64,000 nucleotides of DNA from Opeltia flavorubescens (Eukaryota > Ascomycota > Lecanoromycetes > Teloschistales > Teloschistaceae), in contig KE546967.1 in assembly GCA_000442125.1 (NCBI GenBank), positions 1,736,001-1,800,000 on the forward strand, in the 5' to 3' direction. A model generated the notes under the pieces. That model made no database searches and was not told the origin of the DNA. It saw only the letters and a program-made list of their open reading frames with translations. Shown here piece after piece: positions 23,286 to 34,675 of this stretch. How positions within the stretch are numbered: the first letter of the stretch is position 1; each line of letters begins with the position of its first letter. The position numbers and the translations under genes are program-made.

Positions 23286-26200
23286 ATGTACATTACCAAA
23301 ATGGCCAAAGACCGAAGACCACTCGTGATGGAAGCTCCGGCAGCTTTATCGCCTCGTTCCGCAAATGTTCAGATGAAGCCAAGAATAACCNAAAGAAAGG
23401 TCGTCGAGTATGAAATCAAAGAAGTCCAAGAAATTAAAGAGGCCAAGGAGGTCAAGGAGGTCAAATTCATAAAGCAAAAAGATCATGCATCGCCGCCACC
23501 ACCCCTGGTGATACAACCGCCAGAAAGCCCAGGTGGATTGACAGTGCAGTATCGCGTTGGGAAAGAGCTTGGAAAGGGAGGTTTTGCTATTTGCTACGAA
23601 GGACAACAGCGAGGACTGCATGGAGGGAAGACTTACGCTCTCAAGATCGTGAAAGCGTCTATGGCACAGAAAAAGATGGAAGAGAAGGTAAATGATCTTC
23701 TCGGTCGTGCCTGAGGAGATGCTAATCTGACTTCAGTTCCGGACTGAGCTACAAATCCATGCCAAAATGCGTCATCCCAACATTGTCGAGTTTCACAAGG
23801 CCTTCACGTTCAAAGAAAATACCTACGTAGTGCTGGAATTGTGCCCAAATGGATCGATTCAAGAGATGGTAAGAGCAAGAAAAGGTATCAGCTTGCCTGA
23901 AATTCGACGTTATGTTGTCCAGCTCTGCGGTGCTATCAAGTATATGCATGCGCGAAATGTCATACACCGAGACTTGAAGATGGGTAATCTATTCTTGGAC
24001 CATGAGATGAATGTTAAAATTGGAGACTTTGGACTGGCCGCGATCTTGGTGTCTCCAGGAGAATATGAGGGTTCGTACACAAAAGCGTTATCAAGAAGGA
24101 CTACGCTGTGTGGAACGCCAAATTACATTGCACCTGAGATCCTAGATAAAAACAAGCGTGGCCATGACCTCAAGGTCGATATTTGGGCCTTGGGATGCAT
24201 TGTGTAGGTCGTGTTGAGGTGAAGAGTCATATTAGAGTTGCTGATTCCTTGCAGTTACGCTATGATTTGCTGCCGTCCTCCTTTCCAAGCAGGATCGCCT
24301 TCGGAGATCTATGAAAAGGCAAAAGCAGTTGATTACCGGTGGCCGGAATCAGAGACGATACGGAGTGATGTTCCAGAGCAAGCCAAAGATCTCGTCGCCG
24401 CGCTCCTCCGTCCAGATCCGAACGACCGGATTACTCTTGACCAAGTTGTTAGCCATCCATTCTTCCACATGCACGGTGGAGACTGTATACCTGCGATTCT
24501 TGATTCAAGCTGTAAACAAAAAAGACCTGAGTGGTTAAGCTTGGAAAACCCACGCGGAGACGTCATACTTTCGGGCACTCCACGCCTTCAACTGCAAGAT
24601 CTTGCCAAGAGATGCGGTGTCGGGTATTTCGATAGAGATCAGAAGTCATTTGCGGTTGTTGGCGGTGACGTCGATATAACGTTGTATAAAGCATGTCGGG
24701 TAGAGGAAAAAGCCGGTACTTGCCCCCTCGTACCATTACCTGCAGATATTGTATACAGCGGCAAGGTTTCACCAGAAGCTCGATCAGCTATCAAGGAGTT
24801 TGACATCCCGCCTGTACCACAACTACCAAAGGCTGTTGGTGGACAATCCCTTGAGATATTAGAGACATTGCCTGAGGATGAGAAAGTTGACAGCGTCAGA
24901 CCTGCGTCCCCTCGGAGATCAGCTTCACAGTCACACGCAAAAGATCTTCGTTCCATCCGTTCTAAGTCGTCAGCTTTGCGAGCGCCGACGCGCACGGTGT
25001 CCGACTCTGCGACATATGATGCAGCATCAAAAACGAACCCTCAGCCGCCGGTGGAAGCTGCTTCAGTAAGAGTGACTCGAGGTCTCATGCAGGAACGTCC
25101 TGTACGGAAGACGAAAACCCTGCCACGGAACACGTCACGAGTTACACGATCTCAGAAGGCAGGCCTGACAAAGGAGGACGCAATTCCTATTCATGACGAA
25201 GAGACAGTGCCGACCCCCAGACGCTTGACGAAGGATGAGATCATCGATCAGCTATCGCCAAACCCAGACGCAAGGCGTCGTGAGCTGGCGCTGCGAGGAA
25301 GAGCAAGAATAGCGGCAAATCTCCAGAATGAATTGAACGCATTGACAAGTGATGACAAGATACCGCCTAAAAACAGTCATCCATCACGCACGAGGGAAGT
25401 CCCTCAGAAAGTTGGATGGCTCATGTCTCCGAAGGAAAATGTTGAAAACTTACCCGAGACAACAGCCAACGATGTCTGCGTCAGACTGGAGCTTCTTCGA
25501 AACGAATTGCATCAAGCGCTTCTTCGTACAGAAGAAGACGCACGACACCCGGGACTAGAGCAGCTCGATCTAGGCGGCAAGCCTGGAAGGGCACCGCCTC
25601 TGATCACGAAATGGGTAGACTACACGAACAAACTCGGCGTTGGATATACGCTTGATGATGGCAGCATGGGGTGTCTCCTCAAAGCTAATGAAAGTTACGA
25701 CAACCCTCAGTGCAGCATACTCGTTGCTAAGACCCGAGCTCACTATCACAAGCGAAAAGACCCTACCTACAGCGAAGCTTCCCAGATCGTACCGCAACCC
25801 GGCCCTGCTATCGAGTTCAGCGACATATCGGAGGAAGAAGGTATTAGTCGCATCCTGGTCCCTGCGAACAGATTCAAGGTTATTTCCCAGGACGGAGTAC
25901 TTAAAATGAGGTCTTCACGCGATATTCATGAAAATGAGAAGAGGAGGAGGTTGAGCATCTGGACTCGTTTCGCCGAGTACATGGCTCAAAACCTTACTGG
26001 TGACGCCGCAGATGAAATAAGGTCAGGTACAGACCAGTATGCTCCAGGCTCATCCTTGAGGTTCTACCAGCGGATCGGCAATGTGAGCATCTGGATGTTC
26101 GTCGATGGAGCCTTTCAAGTCAACTTCCCAGACCATACGAAGCTGGTCCTGCATAGTCATGGCACATGGATCGATTTCTTCTATATGCCTCCTCTGGTAT

Positions 26201-26547
26201 TGAAGAGACTTAAGGCGGGCAAGGCATTGGATCAACAGATGCTGGATAGCCGGAAGAAATTGGGTCATTCACCTACAGGATTCCTGGCTTTATGCTCTGG
26301 TGAGAAGGCGATCAGTCCAACGAGTGAAAACATCCGGTACATTGTGCAAGAGAATGAGGTCAAGTCGAAGATTGAGTTCTTGAGGGACGTGCTTGGGATT
26401 TGGGTTGAAGAGGGCGGACTAGGGAAGTTGGGGAAGAATAGATACTTGAAGTGGAATGGGTTTCAGGCAAAGAAGGGGCTTGCGTGGGTGAGTGTCGGGG
26501 CCAGTGGCGGTGATATCTATTACAAGTGGCCGAGCGTCAAAGAATGA
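23286..26547 (+). CDS. CDC5: Polo-like kinase (Cdc5/PlkA)
   Basis: Three exons, 23286-23687, 23737-24203 and 24255-26547, all in frame (1053 residues). A second ATG at 23301, in better context (AAAATGGCC), is an equally good start. The kinase domain begins at about residue 85 with the glycine loop GKELGKGGFAICYEG and ATP-binding Lys in TYALKIVK. It has the catalytic loop HRDLKMGN, IGDFGLA, and T-loop RTTLCGTPNYIAPE. A disordered basic linker follows. The polo-box domain has WVDYTNKLGVGYTLDDGSMG in box 1 (about residue 742) and DHTKLVL in box 2 (about residue 916). These conserve the Trp and the His-Lys pair that bind phosphopeptides in PLK1. Polo kinase drives mitotic entry, spindle and septation events. 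One base at 23391 is ambiguous and leaves one codon undefined in the N-terminal extension. Confidence 0.96.
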
Positions 26548-26898
26548 GGTTGCGAGACTGGCAGTGTAATGGCGAACGGACTTTGGGGTGCAAAGCATGG
26601 GTTTCCAGGGATATGCGTATGAAGCATGATGCTAGCGTTGGAGTGTAGGTGTTTCCTTGGGGGCAGTTGGTTTACATGACCATCCACCAAGACAAATGGC
26701 AACGACTCAATCGGGTACATGTTGATCTGCCATTGTTCGAATCATTCACCTCAATAATTTATGACTACTTGTTCAATGCGCGAAACTTAGTACGCCCATT
26801 TCTGAACCTCTGATCTTGTGATAGCGACTTCAACCCTGATTCACCACCACCCAATCCTCCCCCTTCTTAAAAACGCTACGTAATAAAATGGACCCACC

Positions 26899-27861
26899 AT
26901 GTCCCAAAACAGGCCTCCAAACCCCGATAAATCCCTCCTCGACCGCCTCAACGCCCTGAAGCAGTCAAGTATCTCCCTCGACACATCCTCCTCCTCCCAT
27001 GCCAACCTATCCACCCGTTTCCAGAATCTTAACTCAGCCCGTACGAAAAACACAACGGCGGCTGATGAGCTTGTACGATCGATAGCTGATGAGCCAATTG
27101 ATGAGGATGGTAGTGGTAACGGAGCACATTCTCCGACGGTGGAAGAACTCCTCGCCGATCTGGGACCTGAGGAGCAGTGGCAGCTTGGAAGGGATGAAGA
27201 GAGGGAGATTAGGGAGTTGTCGGGGGAAGCGAGGGGGATGGTGAGGAGTGGAGAGGGGAAGGTGGGAATGAGTGAGGATTGGAATGGAGCTGAGGGGAAA
27301 GAGGGGGAGGAGGAAGTGGAAGGGGAAAGGGGGAGCAAGGGGGTGAAGAGGGGAACGGGGAAAATGGGGGTGGAGGGGAAAGGCAGGGAGGAGGATGAGA
27401 AGGCGGATGATGAGGAGGAAGCAGCCCTCCAACTCCAGCGTATCCTCGATGAACTAGATCTCGAAGAACCATCACCGCCTCCACATTTGGAAAAAGGTCA
27501 CAGCGATACCGACACTACACTTGATCTTCCTGAGGCTCCTACCTCCATCCCTCTTCCCCAACCCCCTCAGACCTCCTCCAATTTTGAGTTACCGTCCGCT
27601 CCTTCTACCATTCCTCATTCTTCACCCTCCACCACCACTACTGCTAAAAAGGGGTTGAAAGGGGTGGGGAGGGGGTTCTCGAATGAGGAAATCGATTCCT
27701 GGTGTATTATCTGCTGCGATGATGCGAAGGTACGGTGTACAGGGTGCGCGGGGGATCTTTATTGCTGGGGGTGCTGGAGGGAGGGGCATGTTGGTGAGGG
27801 GGTCGGGTGGGAGGAGAGGAGGCATCGGTGGGTTGGGTTGAGGGGGAGTGGGAGGGGGTAG
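26899..27861 (+). CDS. ANCHR/ZFYVE19-like abscission checkpoint protein (C-terminal B-box-type zinc finger)
   Basis: Single exon of 320 codons starting at an ATG in good context (ACCATGTCC). The N-terminus MSQNRPPNPDKSLLDRLNAL and the conserved VEELLADLGPEEQW block resemble the MIM-like helix region. A very Glu/Gly/Lys-rich spacer follows, then QLQRILDELDLEEP. The C-terminal zinc-binding module has WCIICCDDAKVRCTGC, then DLYCWGCWREGH and RRHRWV. That Cys/His pattern matches the C-terminus of ANCHR (ZFYVE19), a regulator that delays abscission through Vps4/ESCRT-III. The N-terminal FYVE finger of the animal protein is absent, as in other fungi as far as I recall. Base composition is skewed (purine-rich coding strand in the spacer). 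It ends 151 bp from the end of convergent LYS9. Confidence 0.72.
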   Translation: MSQNRPPNPDKSLLDRLNALKQSSISLDTSSSSHANLSTRFQNLNSARTKNTTAADELVRSIADEPIDEDGSGNGAHSPTVEELLADLGPEEQWQLGRDEEREIRELSGEARGMVRSGEGKVGMSEDWNGAEGKEGEEEVEGERGSKGVKRGTGKMGVEGKGREEDEKADDEEEAALQLQRILDELDLEEPSPPPHLEKGHSDTDTTLDLPEAPTSIPLPQPPQTSSNFELPSAPSTIPHSSPSTTTTAKKGLKGVGRGFSNEEIDSWCIICCDDAKVRCTGCAGDLYCWGCWREGHVGEGVGWEERRHRWVGLRGSGRG

Positions 27862-28012
27862 GGAGGTGATGAGTGAAAGGGGAGGGTGGGAAATGTGGAA
27901 AAAAATCGGAGGGAACGGAGGGAATAGAGACAGATTCTCTAAATCAGGGTCAGGTTGCATTGAGCCTATCTCTATATTCCATTCGTTTTCTCGTAAAGCC
28001 AATTTTCGGTGT

Positions 28013-29454
28013 CTACGCAACCGTCTGCTCCACCATATCAATCCCATACTTCTCCCTCAACTCCTCCCTCAACGGATCGCAGATCTCCGGCGTATACGGC
28101 GCCACAAGCCCCTTCCCCAACTTCCCCTCCAGAACCTGCATCACAGCCACCCCGCATGGAATACCCACCAGCCTCGCCATGGCCGAATATCCCTTCGGAT
28201 CCCCGTACTCGCACAGCGTACTCGTTCTCGTCTCGTGCTTGCCGTCTTTATGTTCGATCTCGAACTTGTGCTGCAGGAACACGAGATCCCGCTCTCCTTC
28301 TTCGTAGGCCATTTTCTTCTCCAGCGTCGCGCATAGGGTGTCAAGGGGTGTGGAGCGCGGGGTTATTGGCTCGGAGGAGAAGAGCCCGATCCAGCGGAGG
28401 CCGGCCAGGATGCGGGATTTCTGCTCCGTGTCGGCGAAGGAGTGTTTGGAAGAGATGGCCCATGTGATGTCTTGCTCGGAGGAGGATGTTGCATTGAGGA
28501 TTTTTGCTGTCGTGTCTTTCCACGAGGGGGCTTGTTTGCTATTGTCCGACGATGGTTTTAGGAAATCGAGTGGATCTTGGGAAAGGAAACCCATGTCTAC
28601 GATGCAGCGGATGAATTCTGGGAATCCGGTGTAACGCAGTGTCCCTCTGATTATGGTCTCGGCTTCTGGGATCTGGTATTTCTCGCGGAAGGGGGTGGAG
28701 TCGCGGTTCGGGTAGGCGACGAATGCGAAGCCGGTGTAGCCCGTTGAGTAGGGTTTGGACACGGACATGAGGTCTGGGCCGGGGACTTCTTTGGTTTTCC
28801 CATCTTGGTAGAAGCGTGCGGTGTTGCCGAGGGCGAGGAGCATGCCTCGGGCGCTCCAGCTAAATTTGTAGCCGAGAGGGTTGGCGGAGGCTTCGGGTGC
28901 TGGGAGGCCGCCACAATAGGAAAGGAAGCTTTTGATTTTTCCGCCGGCTTGGTGGACCTCGTTGATGGTTTTAATGGCGTAGAGGTGGTCGATGCCGGGG
29001 TCGAGACCGATCTCGTTCATGACCGTGATACCCGCTTCTTGTATATCTTTTTCCAATTCCACCATTGCTGGACTGGTGTAAGATGTAGTAACGACATCGA
29101 CCTTCTTCCTGATCGCAGATTTAATGACCAATGGATGGAAGGTGTAGGGAATCAAGCTGATTGCTACATCGACTTTGCCGACTTCTGCATCCAAAGCTTC
29201 TTCGTTCTCAACATCCAATGAGATTGCTCTTGCACCCTTGACATCTTTGCAAAGTTTCTGTGCCGATTCTAAGGTCCGACATGCGACTGTAACGTCAAGC
29301 CCTTTTTCGCTGAGAAGGGTGAGGGTGGGTTTAACTACGAAGCCAGCCCCGAGGAGGAGAGCCTTTCTTATCTTCTGTCAGCTAAATGGTCGAGGAATTG
29401 ATTGCATCAATATTACTTGGCTGTGCCAGTTTTGCTACCGAATATTTTCTGCAT
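28013..29454 (-). CDS. LYS9: Saccharopine dehydrogenase (NADP+, L-glutamate-forming)
   Basis: Two exons, 29454-29417 (38 nt) and 29366-28013, in frame (463 residues). The spliced N-terminus MQKIFGSKTGTAKKALLLGA runs into the Rossmann nucleotide-binding motif LLLGAGFVVKPTL. Further landmarks are VTVACRTLESAQKL, ISLIPYTFHPLVIKSAI, MNEIGLDPGIDHLYAI, SYCGGLPAPEASANPLGYKF and SWSARGMLLALGN. The last block ends near GIPCGVAVMQVLEG, and length matches the fungal enzyme. It converts alpha-aminoadipate semialdehyde plus glutamate to saccharopine in the fungal lysine pathway, in the cytosol. The small first exon was placed by frame: donor GTAATA at 29416 and acceptor TAAG at 29367. Confidence 0.95.
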
Positions 29455-29717
29455 GTTCGCGTATTGTGTAAAGACTTCGCGTGGAAAGCCAAGTTGAATA
29501 TTTTACTGCCGATGACGCACATTCATGGAAAAAAAATGTACCGATGATAAGCGAGGTGTGAACTAGCTTATCTTAGCCGTAGTTGTATTCCATTTGGTAA
29601 AGGGGTAACCTAAGCAATGGACACTACATGCAATGGAGACTATCAATAAACCACATAAGCTGCATTCAATTTAGGTGCTTATAAATTACTGTAGAGAGAG
29701 GCCAGTCATACTCCATG

Positions 29718-31591
29718 CTATTCCGTGTCTTCATGCCTGCCACTTTGACCGTTTGATCCGGATTTCTTCGCTCGGCCAGTAATATCCTGCCAGGTCGCCC
29801 CGAACCTTCGCCCAGTGCTTGCCAGCAGGCCTTCCTCCTCCTCTTCCTCGGCATCTTGTTCCAATTGATACTCATCAAGCTTGGGCACCCTGAATAATGA
29901 CACAACGAATACGATGAGATAAACAGCTGTGAAAGGAGTCAGTTTCGAAATTTCTTATGAGTAGGGATCGACGTACCAAGGAACACAAATTGTGCCCAGA
30001 AATCAATTGCACCGAAGAATGAGAAATTGACTGTGATTGTATCCAGGAAAGTGCTTCCAACACTCGCCGTGCAGACATTCCGGGCCTGTATAGACCCAGC
30101 GGTCTCTGAACACGGCTTCAGCTTCTTGTGCTCGGAACAGTCTGGCTGATCTGTCGGATGCTTGGGATCCTTGTCGCAGTATGTTTGAGGCCCGTAATGA
30201 GCGTACTGCGGTGCCACCATTGTAGCAACTGCAAATTGGATGGCCAAGGCCATCAATGTCAACATGACGGTGCCCATGAGCAACGCCTGGGGTGACGTAT
30301 GACCGCTCCGAATTTGGAAAAGCCTTAACCAGAGGAAGCGGATACCGATGGTCGCCATGCCCACGACGGAGCTGAAGAAAAAGAACAGGATTATGATCAG
30401 AAAGATGACATAGTCAATCGGGAAGATCTTCGAGGATTTGACAAAGATCCAGTTCATGGGGTTGACAATATTGATATGTCCCAGGATGTAGCCACAGTGG
30501 GTCTTGCAAACAGAATTCTTAGCTTTGTCGATTCCAGTCAGCAGCATTGATACCCAGACAACGATAGCAATAATCATGAGGGCGAATCCGCCAAGCAGCT
30601 TCAGTGGTCGGAAAACGGCCTCGATTTTCATCCATGTCTTGACTAGCCAATTGGAGTGCTCTCCACTGGCTTCAGCTGCTAATCGTTCGCGACGGACCAG
30701 CGTGCGCTCTTCCCTCACCAAAGCGTCAAGTTCTCGTCGATCTTTGGAATTTAATCCCTCCGGTGAGCCGGCATTTCGGCCTTCCAGTTGTCGTTGACGC
30801 TCCCGGTTTTGTTCAAGAGCGGAAGCGGTGTTGGCGGTCATTGCGGGTGCAGACATTGCAGGCGCGGACTTGATGAATGCAACAGGTAGCAGTGCAAAAC
30901 CGGCTGCTGTATACAACACGTAGATGAGCGTCCCGATGGTGATGAGGAGTCCAATGGCGAAGGTAAGAGCACGTTCTCCATCTATAGACAAATCGGATTA
31001 GCCAGATGGGAGTTGAGATAAAGGGGAGGACTGACGATTTTCTTCCAAGATCCGCTTAAAGTATTCGAGGTTGTAGTGGGCACCACTCCTGTCTCTTGCC
31101 ACTGGTACGAAGAAGCCAACCAAGAACAAGATGATGACAAGAGCGATGAAAGCGATGGTGTACTTCAGAGCGCCCAAGAAGCGTGATCCGATTGTCTGAG
31201 TACCTTCTTCGGCTGCAACTTCGTCATACTCCTCATACCAAAAATATGTGAAAGGTACGACAATGAGGCAGAGCACAGCATCCAAGGAGTAGAGGGCATA
31301 GTAGACAATCTTCAGTGTATGAACAATATCGTCGACACGTGCATCAGTGGCCCAGTCTTTCCTGCGCCCTAGCTTTGACGAGGTTGTCGAAGATACCAGA
31401 GCGACATCGACAGGAAGTAGTAAGACGGTTGCTAGTAACGCAGACAAAGTGAAGATACAGACGATAGATACGGTTGCTGATCGTTCTCGAGGGGTTTGGT
31501 ATAGGTAGACAAATAGAGCGGATATGGCGACAAGCAAGGCCACGACCACTGCGTAAACAACCCAAATGAGAGCGGATTGAATGAGAGCCAT
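29718..31591 (-). CDS. LMBD1-type probable lysosomal/vacuolar cobalamin-transporter-like membrane protein
   Basis: Three exons on the minus strand, 31591-31036, 30981-29977 and 29926-29718, with GT..AG introns, in frame (589 residues). The N-terminus [20 protein letters not shown] opens a series of about nine membrane spans (for example [60 protein letters not shown]). A charged loop with [16 protein letters not shown] lies between spans. The Cys-rich luminal loop [14 protein letters not shown] is conserved, and the C-terminal tail [11 protein letters not shown] is acidic. This is the fungal LMBR1-domain family annotated as probable lysosomal cobalamin transporter. Fungi generally lack B12-dependent enzymes, so the real substrate is uncertain. 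The gene is divergent from RTC4. Confidence 0.88.
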
Positions 31592-31864
31592 AGCTGTAGT
31601 ATGAGCTCTAAAGTAACTGAGTTAGATTCTTAATAACAGCTATTCATCACGAAGCTCTCAATCCTGTCTCCCAGATGCTGCGGGGCGGAGGAGTTTCAGA
31701 TCGTCACTGCCTTGGTTTGGACCCTAACAGTCGTCATACACTGGGCAGCTCTATGATTGGTGGAAGCGCTTCGCGTGGAGACCGCGTTGCATCGCGGCAG
31801 TCGGATACTTGGACACATTGACAGCTTCGTTGACAAGCTATTCGAGATCTGTCTGACGCAACCA
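31592..31864. promoter_or_regulatory. Compact divergent promoter of the LMBD1-like and RTC4 genes
   Basis: At most 273 bp separate the LMBD1-like start (31591) and the proposed RTC4 start (31865). An ATG at 31753 opens a 22-codon frame that could be a short first exon of RTC4 or an upstream ORF. No specific binding site is claimed. Confidence 0.45.
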
Positions 31865-33839
31865 ATGACCCTATCATGGCAGCATACAAAGGGTCGCCCT
31901 ATCGGCCTTCAGGACAAGCCTTTAGTTTATGGCCACATGCTTGAGCATGGTGTAGGATCTCCTGCACAGACCGATACTCCTTCCGAAAGTGCACCTTACA
32001 AGGCTTCGTCGTCAGAACTTTCAACCCCTCCTCCTACGGAAGATGCGAAGCCTGCATACGATATCTTCGCTCCTCCCGAAAGTGATTCGAGCAGAGCTTC
32101 CTCATCGGAACACTCCCGTCAACCTTCTCCGAAGCCTGACCGCCCATCGCCAAGTAAGCGGAGAAAGCTTGACCGGTCAACTCGCCAGCATGTCGATCTG
32201 ACTTCACCAATGAAGAAAGATCGACGCAATGGCCCCGACAATTCTTCCCTACCATCCAACATCAAGGCAACGCAATTTACATCGTCGGGTCCTGCGCATG
32301 GCTCGAGTATAGGACGAAATGACCTAACGTTCCGAGGTCAAAGTTCAAAGCGTGTCCTTGATGACGAAGAGCAGGATATCTTCGCAGATTTTAACTCATC
32401 CCAGCGAAAAAGTCAAAGCAAATCCCAGACTCGATATCATAGTCAAAAGACTGTCAACATACATAAGGCTGCGCCTGTCGAGACAAAAGAAAAACGAGTT
32501 GAGAAAAAGACCAGGACTAAGGGGAGTAAGAAAGGGGTTCAAAACGGTCCTAAAGACTTCAAAAAATTCGATCCAGAGCCTCTCTACTCTATCAGTATGT
32601 GAAAATAGCGTTCGATCTATTGACATGCGTTAACAGCGTTTTAGTTCAGAACCAGGAGAACAAGAGTAGAACAGCTAGCTTCCAGGCGCCACCTGCACTG
32701 TCATCCAGTCCGAGGTCAAAGAGGGCAGCTCTTCGGTCTGCCAAAGTAACGGACGAGCAACAGAAACCAATTCGCAGTACTGCATTCCGGAAGCCTCCAC
32801 AATCACAAAGTCCTCAGAGTAAAAAAGCTTGTCCACCACCTTTTGTTGTTCCGCAAGGGCTGCCACTGAAATCGCCACCTCGACGTTCAAACAGCTCCGA
32901 CGGGACGCTTCACGCTGCCATACCCCTTGAGACAGCCGACCTAGATGCCATCAAGGCGGCGTTAAATCTACAGCTTGATGCTACCACATCTTCGTCTACG
33001 CTCTCAACAGGTCCATCCCTGGTGTTTGACAACGATGGCAGCAGCTCCTCTTCTCTCAGCTCAGCGCGAGATGTTGAAGAAATAGACGCCAGCGATATCG
33101 ACAAAGAATGGTTAGAAAGCCATCCTCCAGGTTCTCCCAAAATCCAATGCCCGATATGCAAGGCTTACGTTTCACGGCTCTTCTTGGAGGAATTCTCAGG
33201 TTCAACAATCCTCAGCCTACGCCAGCAAGAAAGATTTTGCAAAGCGCACAAGGTTCACTCGGCTGAGAGTGTATGGAGAGAAAGGAGATATCCGACCATT
33301 GATTGGTATGGGTTCCAAAGACGGCTACCGAAGTATGACGCAGCTCTCGGCAGCGTTTTGAACGGTACCTCCCGGAGCTTCTACAGGAACGTATTTGAAG
33401 ATCAGATCAAGACCGGGGCCAACCGAAGGCTAAAGCAAGCTGTGTTGAGCGGAGATGGGGTGGAAGGGTTGAACATGGGGTACTATGGCACGAAAGGTGC
33501 ACGCATAATGTATGACATCTTTCTCTTCACAGTGCGATTTCTGCTTGTTTGTTGACTAACATGCAAAGAATGGAATATATCATGGCAACTTTTGCGTCAC
33601 GGATCCGCAGGTTGGCAGGCACCGACAAGCTCGTTTCCGCAGGCGGTGTGTCTGGTTTCGTACAGGCGGTGCTGGCGCCGGAGTTGGCGGTCATGCTGGT
33701 CCAAGACGATATGAAGGTTGATGACGAGCAAGCTAGGGTGATTTTGAAGGAGAGCTCCAACATTGGGAACTTGTTGAATGAGGAGGAAGATGAAGCTATC
33801 AAAGATGATCAGGACGAGGAGCGTGACGAGTTGTCGTAG
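31865..33839 (+). CDS. RTC4: RTC4 domain protein (restriction of telomere capping 4)
   Basis: Three exons, 31865-32594, 32645-33509 and 33569-33839, with introns GTATGT..TTTTAG and GTATGA..AAAG, in frame (621 residues from the chosen ATG). The first two thirds are disordered, rich in Ser, Pro and Lys (for example SPSKRRKLD). The C-terminal RTC4 domain shows IQCPICKAYVSRLFLEEF, the CKAHK block, TIDWYGFQRRL, then SFYRNVFEDQIKTGANR. It continues with YYGTKGARI, KLVSAGGVSGFVQAVLAPEL and the closing ESSNIGNLLNEEEDE. RTC4 is a conserved fungal nuclear/cytoplasmic protein with a genetic link to telomere capping in budding yeast; its biochemical role is unknown. The true start may be in an upstream exon near 31753, since the open frame extends left of 31865 without an ATG. 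Confidence 0.85.
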
Positions 33840-34146
33840 GAGCGGGAGGAAGGATCTGGGATATGATATGTGGGAAGCGGATTTTTTGGGAAGTGGAGAG
33901 CTGTATCTATCTAGCTTTTTTGGCGGTCCATATTAGTAGCCAGTTGATGTCTAGAGAATATACCCCATTTTTTGCTCGTAGTTCTTGGTTCATCTCGCCA
34001 TAGCAATAGCTTTTGGCTATGATTCATTCCGGTATCGTACACATTCTTTCCCCTCTGCTTTCTGTCTCCTTCTCCGCTAGCTCTCCATCCGCAATCCTCA
34101 CTCAATGCCACATCATCCCCTGCCGCTCCCCATTTCTCAAGCTAAC

Positions 34147-34675
34147 TCAACTCTGCGCCCTCCATAACATTCCAAATCTATACAGCCCAAATGCCGCCAC
34201 CACACTCAGTCCAATCGGTAACGGCTTCATCGTCCTTATAGCCCGAGGCATTGAGGAACCTGCTAGGAGAACTGAAGCTGCGAGCGCGAATTCGTGGCCG
34301 TAGGGTTGACGGTTTTGGATTCGGAGACCACCGAGACCGTACTGGTGATGCGAATCAGCTCTGTTTTGTAGTAGGATATTGGTAAGGTGGGTGAAGGGAT
34401 AGGGAATGGTGAGGGACCGGGTAGGGGAAGGAGGAGGAGGGGATAGAGGATTGGTGGGGTTAGGGGAAGAAAGGAAGAGGATGGGGGAAAAGATACCAAA
34501 GCTCCAACTGTAACTCCGGCTGCGATCGAAGGGATTGAGCCTGTGCGTGCGAAGCCGGTGATTCCGCCGCCGGCGGTGAGGAAGGCGAGGATGAAGGCTT
34601 GGGTTGAGGGGGAGTCCTGCGGTTGTGTTAGTTGATTGGATGGTTGGTGGATCGGGGGTTGGGGTGGGGTACCAT
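34147..34675 (-). CDS. TMEM14 family small membrane protein
   Basis: Three exons on the minus strand: 34675-34673 (just the ATG), 34616-34497 (40 codons) and 34341-34147. Introns are GTACCC..CAACTAACACAACCGCAG and GTATCT..CACCAG; frame is kept and the product is 105 residues, the usual size for TMEM14. Residues run from DSPSTQAFILAFLTAGGGIT, GFARTGSIPSIAAGVTVGAL and YGLGGLRIQNRQPYGHEFAL to SVLLAGSSMPRAIRTMKPLP. The remaining C-terminus is a hydrophobic helix. The GG-rich paired helices and the SIPS..AGVTVGALYGLGGYR-type block are family hallmarks. Fungal members are mitochondrial or ER membrane proteins of unclear function; TMEM14C in animals supports haem synthesis. The gene is convergent with RTC4, 307 bp apart. 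The 3-nt first coding exon needs transcript support. Confidence 0.8.

Noticed and set aside
26841-27484. Long open minus-strand frames opposite the ANCHR-like gene
   Set aside because: They are mirror images of the purine-rich Glu/Gly spacer, giving Pro/Ser/Leu-rich nonsense; the plus-strand frame has a recognisable zinc module.
28009-28914. Open frames opposite and beside LYS9
   Set aside because: They are composition shadows of a well-conserved gene and carry no motif.
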